64,000 nucleotides of DNA from Spirochaetia bacterium UBA2205 (GTDB taxonomy: Bacteria > Spirochaetota > UBA4802 > UB4802), in contig DCUV01000046.1 of assembly GCA_002328585.1 (NCBI GenBank), forward strand, positions 7,390 through 71,389, read 5' to 3'. The notes under the pieces were generated by a model, which made no database searches, had not been told where the DNA came from, and saw only the letters and a list, made by a program, of their open reading frames with translations. The position numbers were made by a program, and so were the translations under genes. Below, in pieces: positions 36,592 to 45,273 of this stretch (within the stretch, counting starts at the first letter, position 1; every line of letters begins with the position of its first letter).

Positions 36592-36939
36592 ATGGCGACA
36601 GAAATAAACTATTCAATTGAAGAAAGAGAGGGGGCAAAAATTATTCATCTATCGGGAGTATTGTGTTCTGCTACTGAACGAGAATTTATAAATTTAGTTG
36701 AAAGTTTAATTGCTACAAATAATGTTATAATCAATTTTTCCGCTACTTCGATGGTAACATCATCAGGATTAAGAGCATTAATTGATGTATCAAACTTAGC
36801 ACGGCAAAAAAAACGGCGTGTCATGATACTGGGTGCATCCGAAAATCTTCATGGTTTAATAAATGTTACTGAGTCATATGATCTTTTGCTCATCAATAGT
36901 GTGGAAGAAGGATTAAGAAAATTAGAATATTACCTGTAA
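36592..36939 (+). CDS. STAS-domain protein, anti-sigma factor antagonist type
   Basis: 115 residues, one STAS domain: GAKIIHLSGVLCSATEREF, NVIINFSATSMVTSSGLRAL with a phosphorylatable Ser, and RRVMILGASENLHGLI. Such proteins switch partners with anti-sigma kinases after dephosphorylation. No kinase or phosphatase gene adjoins it, so the partner is unknown. Four bases after aroB. Confidence 0.85.
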   Translation: MATEINYSIEEREGAKIIHLSGVLCSATEREFINLVESLIATNNVIINFSATSMVTSSGLRALIDVSNLARQKKRRVMILGASENLHGLINVTESYDLLLINSVEEGLRKLEYYL

Positions 36940-36951
36940 ACTTGATGTAAG

Positions 36952-37722
36952 TTACGATTCAAAATATAAATGTACATTGGGCTTCCCATTATAGATATTA
37001 CGTGTTATAAATACATCAACACCCAGATATTTTTTTATTATGGTTTCATTTATATCAGCAGGAAGGTACCAGCTGGCAATAGTTCCAGTATCCATAATAT
37101 ATAATTTATCTGTAGTTTGGGTTAAAAAATTTAAATCATGCGAGGCTATAATACAAAGATTTTTCCCTGAAGATGTGTATTTAATGATAGCATTGTGCAA
37201 TATAGTGTATGAAGATAATGAAAGGTTCTGTGTGGGATTATCAAGCATCAGTAAAGTTGATTCTCTGATAAAGTGAAATGCCAATAAGGAGCGTTGCATT
37301 ACATCAGATGATGCTGTTATAATGGGAACGTCAACAAATGGTTGCAGCTCAAACAATGATATATAGTCATTTACCACATCATGATCATATGAAGAAAATG
37401 GTGACAAAAACTTTTTGTGAGGCAACCTGCTCAGAAGCAAATAATCATGTACGGTAAGGTAAGGGTTTTGAAGAATACTAAAAGGGTGGAATGCAATTTG
37501 TGCGGATAACGCTCTTTTGGTATAAGCACTTATTGGTTTTTTATTAAACATGATGCTTCCATTGTATTGTATATGCTGAGCAATCACCTGTAGTAATAAC
37601 GATTTGCCGCTTGCTGGTTTACCAATAATGCCAATAACCTCGCCTTCAAAAAATTCAGCATTAATGTGCGATAGTAACTGTTGATTGTTCAATGATGATG
37701 ATATGTTATTCAACGTGAGCAT
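36952..37722 (-). CDS. ABC transporter ATPase subunit with altered signature and Walker B glutamate
   Basis: 256 residues from the ATG at 37722 (AGGAGG five bases upstream). Walker A GKPASGKSLLL is intact, the Q-loop is plausible, and the H-switch is SHDLNF. However, the ABC signature reads ASSDVMQRS rather than LSGGQ/ERQR, and Walker B reads LLMLDNPTQNL, replacing the catalytic Glu by Asn162. The overall type is the FecE/BtuD importer ATPase. It overlaps the permease gene by 13 bases. ATP hydrolysis may be slow or lost, unless partner residues compensate; this is inference. Confidence 0.75.
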   Translation of the reverse strand: MLTLNNISSSLNNQQLLSHINAEFFEGEVIGIIGKPASGKSLLLQVIAQHIQYNGSIMFNKKPISAYTKRALSAQIAFHPFSILQNPYLTVHDYLLLSRLPHKKFLSPFSSYDHDVVNDYISLFELQPFVDVPIITASSDVMQRSLLAFHFIRESTLLMLDNPTQNLSLSSYTILHNAIIKYTSSGKNLCIIASHDLNFLTQTTDKLYIMDTGTIASWYLPADINETIIKKYLGVDVFITRNIYNGKPNVHLYFES

Positions 37723-38561
37723 GGCATCCTCCTGGTAACTATCGCCAAAAAACAAAAGTCGGTTATCGTAAGTGGAATAATGATATAGGAGGGATTAACA
37801 AAGTATGATACATACAGGAGCAGTGTTATGCATAGTGCTAAAACAATCAAGGAGGTTATGTCATTGGTTTTAGAAAGAAACGGCAGATTATAGAAAAATG
37901 CTCCCAGCCAGCCAACCAGTATGATGGTAATCATTGCTGCTAATGTGGTAATAAAAGCCATCAGCAATTCTATAATAGTTTGGCTAACTCCAAGTATGGT
38001 AAAGTAGTTTTTGCCCAGGGTGATTATTGTGAATTCATAGCGTAATTGTTTTATAAACATATAGAGTGTAATGCTTATGACAACAATAAACGCCATGATT
38101 GGTGAAGAAGGTATTGATTGACCGCAAAAGAGTGTATGCAGTGGTACTGGAATAGGTATCATGCGATTTGATGCAAAATACATTATGAATAGAAGAATAG
38201 CAGTAAATAAGAAGGCTAAGAGCGCTAAATCATCTTGACGCAGGAATGGCAAAAAAAAGTAATGGTATAAAAACAAAATGATGAAAGCCGCAATAATAGA
38301 AAGTGATAGTGAACGGGTAAGCATTAACATCGCTACCATCACCAGCGTTGCAATTGGGGCATCACCATTGGTTACATAGTCGGTAACACTGGCATTGATT
38401 TTACGCCACGAAATCAATGAAAATGATGTGGTGATGGCAATAATTATTGTATGGCTATAGTCAACGTTACAATATAGCAGCATAATAAATCCTGAAAGCA
38501 ATAGGCTTGATACTACCATAATAATACTATTGCACAGTTGACGGCTCTTTAGTATTTTCAT
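37710..38561 (-). CDS. Membrane protein, divergent FecCD-like ABC permease
   Basis: About 280 residues with eight to nine hydrophobic helices. Near residue 210 LGKNYFTILGVSQ and then ITIILVGWLGAFFYNLP recall the LGV and GFVGL-PH segments of FecCD-type permeases, but much diverged. The start is uncertain: ATGs at 38576, 38561 and 38519 are all in frame and none has a good binding site. The coding region overlaps the end of the TPR gene. Together with the ATPase it forms a transporter-like pair; no substrate-binding protein gene follows. Confidence 0.55.
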   Translation of the reverse strand: MKILKSRQLCNSIIMVVSSLLLSGFIMLLYCNVDYSHTIIIAITTSFSLISWRKINASVTDYVTNGDAPIATLVMVAMLMLTRSLSLSIIAAFIILFLYHYFFLPFLRQDDLALLAFLFTAILLFIMYFASNRMIPIPVPLHTLFCGQSIPSSPIMAFIVVISITLYMFIKQLRYEFTIITLGKNYFTILGVSQTIIELLMAFITTLAAMITIILVGWLGAFFYNLPFLSKTNDITSLIVLALCITLLLYVSYFVNPSYIIIPLTITDFCFLAIVTRRMPCSR

Positions 38562-40062
38562 TGGGTGTGATAGCATCCTTATTTTGCTCTGGAGAAGGTT
38601 GTGGCGCTTCAATTTGTCTTTGCTTTTCAATCTCGTTGTAAATAGGTTTTAAAATTTTATCGTTTTTAACAAGGTTAATAAATTCAGTATTATAATAATT
38701 GGAAGAAAGTATCTCTTTTGCTTTGCCAATATCATTAATTAATATATAACATCGGCATACTATATACAGGTCATTATGTGACAATCTATATTTATTAAAA
38801 TGAACAAGAGCTTCATTGTATTGGGAAAGCATGTAAAGGGAACGAGCAAAATTTAGATTGAGTGTTTCATCTCGCAAATTTTCGGGTACCAGTGATGTAA
38901 GCTCAACAACCCTGGAGTATTGTTTTGTTGTATAATAATACTGTGCTGTTGCAATAAAAGCTTTGATATATTTTGCGGGCATTTCTTTATGTTTTTGGCG
39001 GTACTGCATATATACTTTCTCAAAGTATTCATAGCACTTGCTATCATTTTTGTTATAATAAATTAATCCCAGTTGATAAAGAATCTCAGGGTTGTCACTA
39101 TCAATGGTATGTGCAGCCTTTAATGTTTGTAAAGCTTTATCATAATCATTATTCTGTATTTGAATTGCTGATAGCAACAAATAGGGCGCTACATTCCCTT
39201 TTTTAGTTGCCACAGCTTGTTGTAAAAGGTTTTCAGCTTTAGCATATTGACCGATGTTGTAATATGATGTTGCTGCTTTAAGCTGTATGGTATATTGTAT
39301 GTCTTTGCTAATGAATGCATATTCCAGTGCTGTCTCTAATGCATAAGCTGCCTGGCTATATTGCTTTTCCTTAAAATAAATATCACCAACCAGCATCTGG
39401 AGTTCACCATAAAATGGAATTTTGTACAGTATTTGATTAAAATAGGATAAAGCATCGCGATAGTTTTCCTGTGAATAATAATACATCCCTATTTCAAAAA
39501 CTGGTGAAAGAAATGAATTATCAAGGTAGACAGCCTGCCTGAAGTGTTGTAACGCTGTCGTGTAATCTTTCAATTTTAATTCCAATCCAGCTTCATATTC
39601 TTTCTTCGCGTCTTCATTTTCGGTCCACATCAGTTTATTGATAAGATTTTCAGCTTTTGTCTTTGCCGAAGCCTCGCCATACACTTCATAAAAATATTTG
39701 CAAGTCCTGATAGTTTTTGCATATTCAGACCTTGACTCATAGATAACGATTAAGTTCCAGTATGCCAGATTACGATATTTGGGTGTCATTTTGCGGGTGA
39801 CCGCATTCTCAAAATAGCGCAATGCAGAATCTAAATTACCCAGAATTTTTTCAATTTCGCCAACAAAGTAGTACGAATCACCTCTATCGGCAACTTCAAT
39901 ATCTTTAAGAAAATTTTCTTTTGCTTTTTCCCAGTTTTTGTGGACGTAATAACGGCAACCGGCATCAAAATAATTTTTGGCGCCCTGGGGATATACATAG
40001 GTTCCCATAGCAAAGGCAATGCTGATAAGGGTGATAGTTACTGTTAAATGAAACAATTTCAT
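38527..40062 (-). CDS. Exported TPR-repeat protein
   Basis: About 511 residues from ATG 40062. Signal peptide MKLFHLTVTITLISIAFA, then around a dozen TPR units covering residues 30-465 (for example AGCRYYVHKNWEKAKENF, AYALETALEYAF, LGLIYYNKNDSKCYEYFEKVY), and a Pro/Gln-rich C-terminal tail. Likely a periplasmic scaffold. Upstream of the transporter pair and downstream of the transglutaminase gene on the same strand, so possibly co-transcribed. Function unknown. Confidence 0.7.
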   Translation of the reverse strand: MKLFHLTVTITLISIAFAMGTYVYPQGAKNYFDAGCRYYVHKNWEKAKENFLKDIEVADRGDSYYFVGEIEKILGNLDSALRYFENAVTRKMTPKYRNLAYWNLIVIYESRSEYAKTIRTCKYFYEVYGEASAKTKAENLINKLMWTENEDAKKEYEAGLELKLKDYTTALQHFRQAVYLDNSFLSPVFEIGMYYYSQENYRDALSYFNQILYKIPFYGELQMLVGDIYFKEKQYSQAAYALETALEYAFISKDIQYTIQLKAATSYYNIGQYAKAENLLQQAVATKKGNVAPYLLLSAIQIQNNDYDKALQTLKAAHTIDSDNPEILYQLGLIYYNKNDSKCYEYFEKVYMQYRQKHKEMPAKYIKAFIATAQYYYTTKQYSRVVELTSLVPENLRDETLNLNFARSLYMLSQYNEALVHFNKYRLSHNDLYIVCRCYILINDIGKAKEILSSNYYNTEFINLVKNDKILKPIYNEIEKQRQIEAPQPSPEQNKDAITPNENTKEPSTVQ

Positions 40063-40242
40063 AGCACAATCCATGGTAGTATTAACGTTTTGCAAAATCC
40101 TTTCTTGAATTACAGTTTTGTATTACAAATATGTCAATACATTAATTGGAATGCTTCCTCAGGTTTAACAGCAATCATAGCAATGTTGATTACTATAACA
40201 CAAACACTACGATGTATTGTAATGAACATAGATAATACTGCA

Positions 40243-41031
40243 TTATTCTGAAAGATAGGTTACCGTAAGATTCTGAATAGCTGCCATTGCTTCAAGAAAT
40301 TCTAGCGGCATTTCAGTTTCAAGGCTATGGTAGGTTAGTGCAATATACAGATTAGGCTTTTTAGCTCCAGGGCGGGTTGCATCAACCAGAATCCATGCAT
40401 TATTATAATAGGCTTCTGCCCACATGTGAAATACAAATACATTTTTTCTACCGGCATATTCCCTGGCAGCAATCATCCCCACTACTGCACGTGCAGGAAT
40501 CTTTAAAGTACGAAGCAGGGCAATTGCAGCAACAGCATGTTCTGTGCAATCACCTTTTTTTGTTTCCAGTATTACTGGTGCCGGGATGATTGGTATGCCT
40601 TCTGTTTTTGTTTCGATAGTAGTATAGATGAGCTGTTCAACCTCGTTAACAATATTACTGGAAGCTTTAATTTTTTTTGCATAGCTCTGTACCAATGGAT
40701 GAGTTAACTGCAAAAGTCGGGTGTCTTTTATGTCTTTATTCAATGGCAGTTGAGCATAATCCTTATTTTTTCCTGCTTTGATTAACACTGCGTGGCGATT
40801 GTTATTATTTTTTGTAGACAGTATTGTTTGATAGGGTGTTGCTATAAGCAAAATTTCTTGCTCAGAGGTTATCATATAAAGAGAAAAATCTTCAGCCCAG
40901 ATCCTGGGGGTAAAATTTTTTATTGACACAGTTGAAAAAGCTGATGGCATGTTCTGCGAATGAACATGAATAAAGCATACTAAAACAATAGCAGTAAAGG
41001 TTATTGCACTGATAAAATAATATTTTTTCAT
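40243..41031 (-). CDS. Exported transglutaminase-like cysteine protease-fold protein
   Basis: 262 residues. Signal sequence or anchor at 1-25 (cleavage near VHS). The transglutaminase core has the complete triad: Cys in KKGDCTEHAVAAIALLR (about 162), His in VFHMWAEAYY (about 203) and Asp in WILVDATRPG (about 217). It starts inside the stop of the preceding lipoprotein gene (4-base overlap). Bacterial members act as peptidases or amidases; the substrate here is unknown. Confidence 0.8.
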   Translation of the reverse strand: MKKYYFISAITFTAIVLVCFIHVHSQNMPSAFSTVSIKNFTPRIWAEDFSLYMITSEQEILLIATPYQTILSTKNNNNRHAVLIKAGKNKDYAQLPLNKDIKDTRLLQLTHPLVQSYAKKIKASSNIVNEVEQLIYTTIETKTEGIPIIPAPVILETKKGDCTEHAVAAIALLRTLKIPARAVVGMIAAREYAGRKNVFVFHMWAEAYYNNAWILVDATRPGAKKPNLYIALTYHSLETEMPLEFLEAMAAIQNLTVTYLSE

Positions 41032-41714
41032 AATCCCTTGCGGATAACATCAAGTTTCATATTGAGCATACTGATTGAGGTTTTCAGTACCACTCCTTTA
41101 TCATCTAAATAGACTATAATATTTTTTATTTTTCCAATGCTTTGATCAACCCGCCAAGCTCGATAAGGGATGCTATTGATAGCAATTGTTTCTTTCCCAA
41201 CAAGGGTAATGGTTACCGGTATTGCATCTTCCCGCTCAATTGAAGGGTCGTACACATTATGCCTTATTGTTCTTCCTTTCTTAAACTTATTTTGAATAAG
41301 CTGATACAGAAAATAATTTCCATCAAGGATATAATCTTTATCCAATACGATGACGGTTTTATTATTATTCTCTGTTAAGGTAATTTGCTTTCCATTACAT
41401 TCTGCAATAATATCTAATCTTTGTTGTGCTGGTGCATTAATATAGGTATGTTTTTCTAATTTTACAGGTTTGCAATCCAGTGTTTCAACAATTACATCAT
41501 TTGATTGTGTCTGGCCGTTGCCCATGGTTAAATCAAAGCTGTAAACATAATGCTTATCCTCAACTTTGTTTGAAATTGTTGCACTTCCTAACTTGACACC
41601 GTTTACAAGCAGATCATATTCCCATGTGCCAACAGGTATTTCCCTGGGTCTATCGGTGTCACATCCACAAATTGAAAATACTAAAGCAACTATGATGATA
41701 GATAATTGTTTCAT
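41028..41714 (-). CDS. Putative lipoprotein, partner of the transglutaminase
   Basis: 228 residues from ATG 41714, with GGAGGAG upstream. Lipoprotein signal MKQLSIIIVALVFSICGC with lipobox Cys at about residue 18. The mature part is beta-rich (GTWEYDLLVNGVKLGSATI, VIVLDKDYILDGNYFLYQL) and resembles periplasmic proteins of the DUF3108 type, though I am not certain. The stop overlaps the transglutaminase start, indicating translational coupling and a joint envelope role. Confidence 0.6.
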   Translation of the reverse strand: MKQLSIIIVALVFSICGCDTDRPREIPVGTWEYDLLVNGVKLGSATISNKVEDKHYVYSFDLTMGNGQTQSNDVIVETLDCKPVKLEKHTYINAPAQQRLDIIAECNGKQITLTENNNKTVIVLDKDYILDGNYFLYQLIQNKFKKGRTIRHNVYDPSIEREDAIPVTITLVGKETIAINSIPYRAWRVDQSIGKIKNIIVYLDDKGVVLKTSISMLNMKLDVIRKGL

Positions 41715-41883
41715 GTGCAACTCCTCCAAAAAAAGAATTATACACTGCCATCATTTTGGTACATTATTGTGCTACATTAATTATATTATAATAGGTCATC
41801 ACATAAAACATCAAAGTAAAACGTTCAATATTAAAAATGCCTGTTGTTCTCATGTAACTATCGTACAACAGAAAGGTATGTCT

Positions 41884-43323
41884 TTAATTGATAAATCGCT
41901 GATAACAGTTTTCAATGCGTTTTTTAAAACGCTGATATCCTAATAGTGGTATTATTTTATCCAGTTCAGGCCCATGAAGCCTGCCGGTAATCATTGCCCT
42001 GAACGGCATAAACAACATTTTTCCTTTTAATCCGGTTTTTTGCTTTATAGCATTCAGTAATTGGTGATAGTTATGCTCATTAACTTCATTACTGGTGACA
42101 AGTTCATAGGCTGTCATTATAATAGCTTTTGATTCCTGCTGCGATAACAGCTCGCCTGCTTCCTGGTCAGGTTCAACCGTATCACCAAAGAATATGGCTA
42201 TCTCGCTGACTATATCCGAAGCTATCTGACAATTTCCTCTGATAGTGTCAATAACGCTGTTGAGCCATCCTGTGTCATGGGTTGTATATCCTGCTTTTTC
42301 AAGGTAAGGATAAAATAGTGAATAAACCTGCTCTGAGGGAAGGTTTTTTAGATATTCAGAATTCATCCACTTTAGTTTTTGAAAATCAAAGATAGCCGGG
42401 CTTTTACCAATTTTTGATAATTCAAACTGTTCAACAAGCTCTTCTATAGAAACTATCTCCTCACCTGACCGGGTTGTCCATCCCAGCAGTGCAAGATAGT
42501 TAAAAAGGGCCTGGGACAGATACCCCTGCTCACGGTATATTGAAACGGAGGTTATGCCATGCCGCTTTGATAATTTTGTGCGGTCAGGACCAAGCAAAAG
42601 GGGCATATGAGCATATTCAGGGGCTGGAAGGTCAAGAGCCATGGCAATGAGCATTTGCTTTGGTGTATTGGGCAGATGGTCCTCGCCACGGATGACGTGG
42701 GTTATATTCATCAGTGTATCGTCAATAATAACAATGTAATTATATACCGGAATACCATCTGAACGCACAATAATAAAATCGCCTCCTATATTTTCACTGC
42801 TGAAGACAACCTTACCTTTTATATGATCGTTAACAACTATGCTTATACCATCGTTAACCCTGAAGCGAACTGTTGGCTTTCTGCCCTGATGTTCATAGGC
42901 AAGCTTTTGCTCTAATGATAAATGGCGGCAGGTTCCCGGATATACAAATGGTTTATTGTGCTCTGCAGCCTTTGCGCGCATGGCATCCAGCTCTTCCTGA
43001 GTACAGTAACAATGATAGGCATTACCGGTTATAAGCAATTTTTCCGTAAACTGGCGGTAAATATCAAATCGCTCGGATTGACGATAAGGGCCAAATTTGC
43101 CACCGCAGTCGGGGCCTTCGTCCCATTGTATGCCCAGCCATTTTAAATCGCTGAGAATGGATTGTTCAGATTCCATGGTGCTCCGCTGTGTGTCAGTATC
43201 TTCAATACGTAGTATATAGGCAGCGTTATTTTTTTTCTTAACAAGATAATTAAGAACAGCAGTTCGTGCATTCCCTACATGTAAAAATCCGGTTGGACTT
43301 GGAGCAAATCGTACGCGCATCAT
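41884..43323 (-). CDS. gltX: Glutamyl-tRNA synthetase
   Basis: 479 residues. HIGH motif in RFAPSPTGFLHVGNARTA, KMSKS equivalent in TKLSKRHG, and class I connective segments (ILRIEDTDTQRS, GIQWDEGPDCGG, GEDHLPNTPKQ). The zinc-type cysteine cluster is partly present (CYCTQEELD, CRHLS). AGGAG precedes the ATG. Family length is normal. Whether it also charges tRNA-Gln cannot be told from this window. Confidence 0.95.
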   Translation of the reverse strand: MMRVRFAPSPTGFLHVGNARTAVLNYLVKKKNNAAYILRIEDTDTQRSTMESEQSILSDLKWLGIQWDEGPDCGGKFGPYRQSERFDIYRQFTEKLLITGNAYHCYCTQEELDAMRAKAAEHNKPFVYPGTCRHLSLEQKLAYEHQGRKPTVRFRVNDGISIVVNDHIKGKVVFSSENIGGDFIIVRSDGIPVYNYIVIIDDTLMNITHVIRGEDHLPNTPKQMLIAMALDLPAPEYAHMPLLLGPDRTKLSKRHGITSVSIYREQGYLSQALFNYLALLGWTTRSGEEIVSIEELVEQFELSKIGKSPAIFDFQKLKWMNSEYLKNLPSEQVYSLFYPYLEKAGYTTHDTGWLNSVIDTIRGNCQIASDIVSEIAIFFGDTVEPDQEAGELLSQQESKAIIMTAYELVTSNEVNEHNYHQLLNAIKQKTGLKGKMLFMPFRAMITGRLHGPELDKIIPLLGYQRFKKRIENCYQRFIN

Positions 43324-43352
43324 TATGTTCTCCTGTTACTATAGTATACACC

Positions 43353-43586
43353 TTAATAATCATAGGTATGCACCGAAGGGGTGCCGGTGATAATCTCTTT
43401 TGTATCACGATCAACGCGTTTTAATAAAGCCTTTATTTTATCAACAACATCATCCTGAAATAATATTTTACCACATCGTGAACATTTATACGCTGGAATA
43501 TCCTCAATAACGATATAATAATACTCGCCGCTCATGCTATATGAACTTCTACCTTCTGTGAGCATACCACCACACGTGCATTCCAT
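43353..43586 (-). CDS. YgiT/MqsA-type zinc-ribbon protein
   Basis: 77 residues. CTCGG and CSRCGK form a four-cysteine zinc site, and the linking segment (YYYIVIEDIPAYKC) is characteristic of YgiT-type fingers. The C-terminal HTH of full MqsA antitoxins is missing and no toxin-like gene is next to it, so an antitoxin role is not supported. Lies 29 bases ahead of gltX. Confidence 0.7.
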   Translation of the reverse strand: MECTCGGMLTEGRSSYSMSGEYYYIVIEDIPAYKCSRCGKILFQDDVVDKIKALLKRVDRDTKEIITGTPSVHTYDY

Positions 43587-43663
43587 GCTAACCTCGTATA
43601 TACAGAAAATTAAAAAAAGGTATATATGTCAAGATACTAATTACAATAAAAAAACAAAGAAAA

Positions 43664-44161
43664 TTATATTAATTTTTTGTAGAAGACAAGCTTATCATCG
43701 CCATCGGCGTAAAAGTCGGTAAATACTGCAGAGATAGTATAGCCTGATTTGCGATAAAAGCTGTGAGTTGGTTGGTAAAGTTTTCTTCCGGAGGTTTCTA
43801 TAAATAGGTTTTTGCCCGATGCTTTCTTTATTGTTTCTTCAGCACGTAATAAAAGGGAAAATCCAATACCATTCCCCTGAAAATCAGGATGGACAGCTAC
43901 CCAGTAAACATCGTATGAAGATTGAGTAAGCGGGATTTTGCCATAGCAGATATATCCTATAACGGTGTTGTCACATTCGGCAACTATAAACTGATACGTG
44001 GAACTATCGCCACAATTGATCTTCTCGTTCAATAGCTCTAAAGCAATTTCAATTTCTTCCTGATAAAAAAAGTGAGTAGCATCAAGAATTGCCGGTATTA
44101 CAACAACATCTGATGCAATAACATAATCACGATAAACAATTGTATTGTTAATTTGTTTCAT
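43664..44161 (-). CDS. GNAT-family N-acetyltransferase, last gene of the aminomutase cluster
   Basis: 165 residues. Acetyl-CoA-binding segment VAVHPDFQGNGIGFSLLLRAEE matches motif A (Q/RxxGxG/A), with FIETSGRKLYQPTHSFYRKSGY as motif B. It begins one base after the stop of the upstream ATP-grasp gene, so it is surely in that operon. By analogy with beta-lysine acetyltransferase in the ablA/ablB pair, it might acetylate the aminomutase product or the ligated product; this is inference, since AblB itself is a distinct, larger protein. Confidence 0.8.
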   Translation of the reverse strand: MKQINNTIVYRDYVIASDVVVIPAILDATHFFYQEEIEIALELLNEKINCGDSSTYQFIVAECDNTVIGYICYGKIPLTQSSYDVYWVAVHPDFQGNGIGFSLLLRAEETIKKASGKNLFIETSGRKLYQPTHSFYRKSGYTISAVFTDFYADGDDKLVFYKKLI

Positions 44162-44162
44162 G

Positions 44163-45149
44163 TTAAATGTTAATTTTATTAGTTTTAATAGGGTGTTTTA
44201 GTATTATATCAAGCGCATCCTGAAAAGATAAACCATATTGCTTTACAGCAGCCATAAAGCCGCTGTAGATTGATATACAGGGATTTGCATTTACTTCTAA
44301 TATAAATATTTCATTTCCTCTGATTCTGTAATCTATGCGTGCATATCCATTTAATGAAAATAATTCCCATACTTTTAAGGATAGCCTGTCAATCTCGTTT
44401 AGTAAAGGGCTATCATCTTCAGGAAAATAAAAATTGCGGATAGTATGTTCATAAGCAAAAGAATCATGTGCCCACTTCGCATCATAATCAACAATCTTAT
44501 ACATGTTCGGAGGATAGTTTTCAAAAATAATTTCAGCATGAGGAAGTATTAAAACTCCTTCATCGGTTTGCATGAGTGAAATATTAAATTCTCTTCCATC
44601 AATGTATTCTTCAGCAAAAAGAGCGTGCGATGTCTTGAGTCTGTCAAGAAGCAAATCAAAATCATGTTTTGAGTGTACACGTATAACTGAATCCTGCGTA
44701 ATATGCATTGATGCATGGGTATTATAGGGCTTAATGATATAGGTGCCATTTAGATTATTGTTATATTGTGTTGACGATGTTATATGCCTGGGGGTTGGTA
44801 TGAAATTATTGATCATCAATGATTTACTTTCAAGTTTATGACAGCTGAGCGCCAATGCCATTGAACCTGAACCAGTAAAGGGAATGTTGTAATGTTCTAA
44901 CATAAAAGGTACAAGGAACAAAAGATCATCCCTTCCAAATAGGCTTTCGCAAAGATTAAATACAATGCAATCTTTGTTTGCCAGTTCCTGAAGCAAGATA
45001 AGATCTAACTGTGATTGTATGCTGCGCGAGCTTATGGCATATCCCATATTGATAAAAATTTCTGCTAATTCGTCGCGCTGCTCAAGGACATCCTTTTCAT
45101 CTGCCGGAGCATTTCCATGAATAAATTGATGAACAAAAACTATCTCCAT
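44163..45149 (-). CDS. ATP-grasp ligase, D-Ala-D-Ala-ligase-like (second of two)
   Basis: 328 residues from ATG 45149. ATP-grasp features: CESLFGRDDLLFLVPFML early, IIKPYNTHASM (ATP lysine), AEEYIDGREFNISLM, and metal ligands in GYARIDYRIR and ILEVNANPCIS. The glycine-rich P-loop after the ATP lysine is unusual (NTHASMHI rather than GSSVGI), so substrate or efficiency may differ. Probably couples an amino acid or peptide carboxylate to an amine. It sits 124 bases after the first ATP-grasp gene and directly before the GNAT gene. Confidence 0.8.
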   Translation of the reverse strand: MEIVFVHQFIHGNAPADEKDVLEQRDELAEIFINMGYAISSRSIQSQLDLILLQELANKDCIVFNLCESLFGRDDLLFLVPFMLEHYNIPFTGSGSMALALSCHKLESKSLMINNFIPTPRHITSSTQYNNNLNGTYIIKPYNTHASMHITQDSVIRVHSKHDFDLLLDRLKTSHALFAEEYIDGREFNISLMQTDEGVLILPHAEIIFENYPPNMYKIVDYDAKWAHDSFAYEHTIRNFYFPEDDSPLLNEIDRLSLKVWELFSLNGYARIDYRIRGNEIFILEVNANPCISIYSGFMAAVKQYGLSFQDALDIILKHPIKTNKINI

Positions 45150-45273
45150 GTAACCCACTGCCTTAGTATAATATTATATAAGGATTGATCTGATACTACG
45201 ATTGAATAAATATAAAAAGCATAACAGCATACAACAAATTTTTTAGGTAATGAAAATTGTGCAACCATTATTT

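Noticed and set aside
43353..43586. Toxin-antitoxin system with the YgiT-type protein
   Set aside because: No toxin-like gene adjoins and the HTH half of MqsA is missing.
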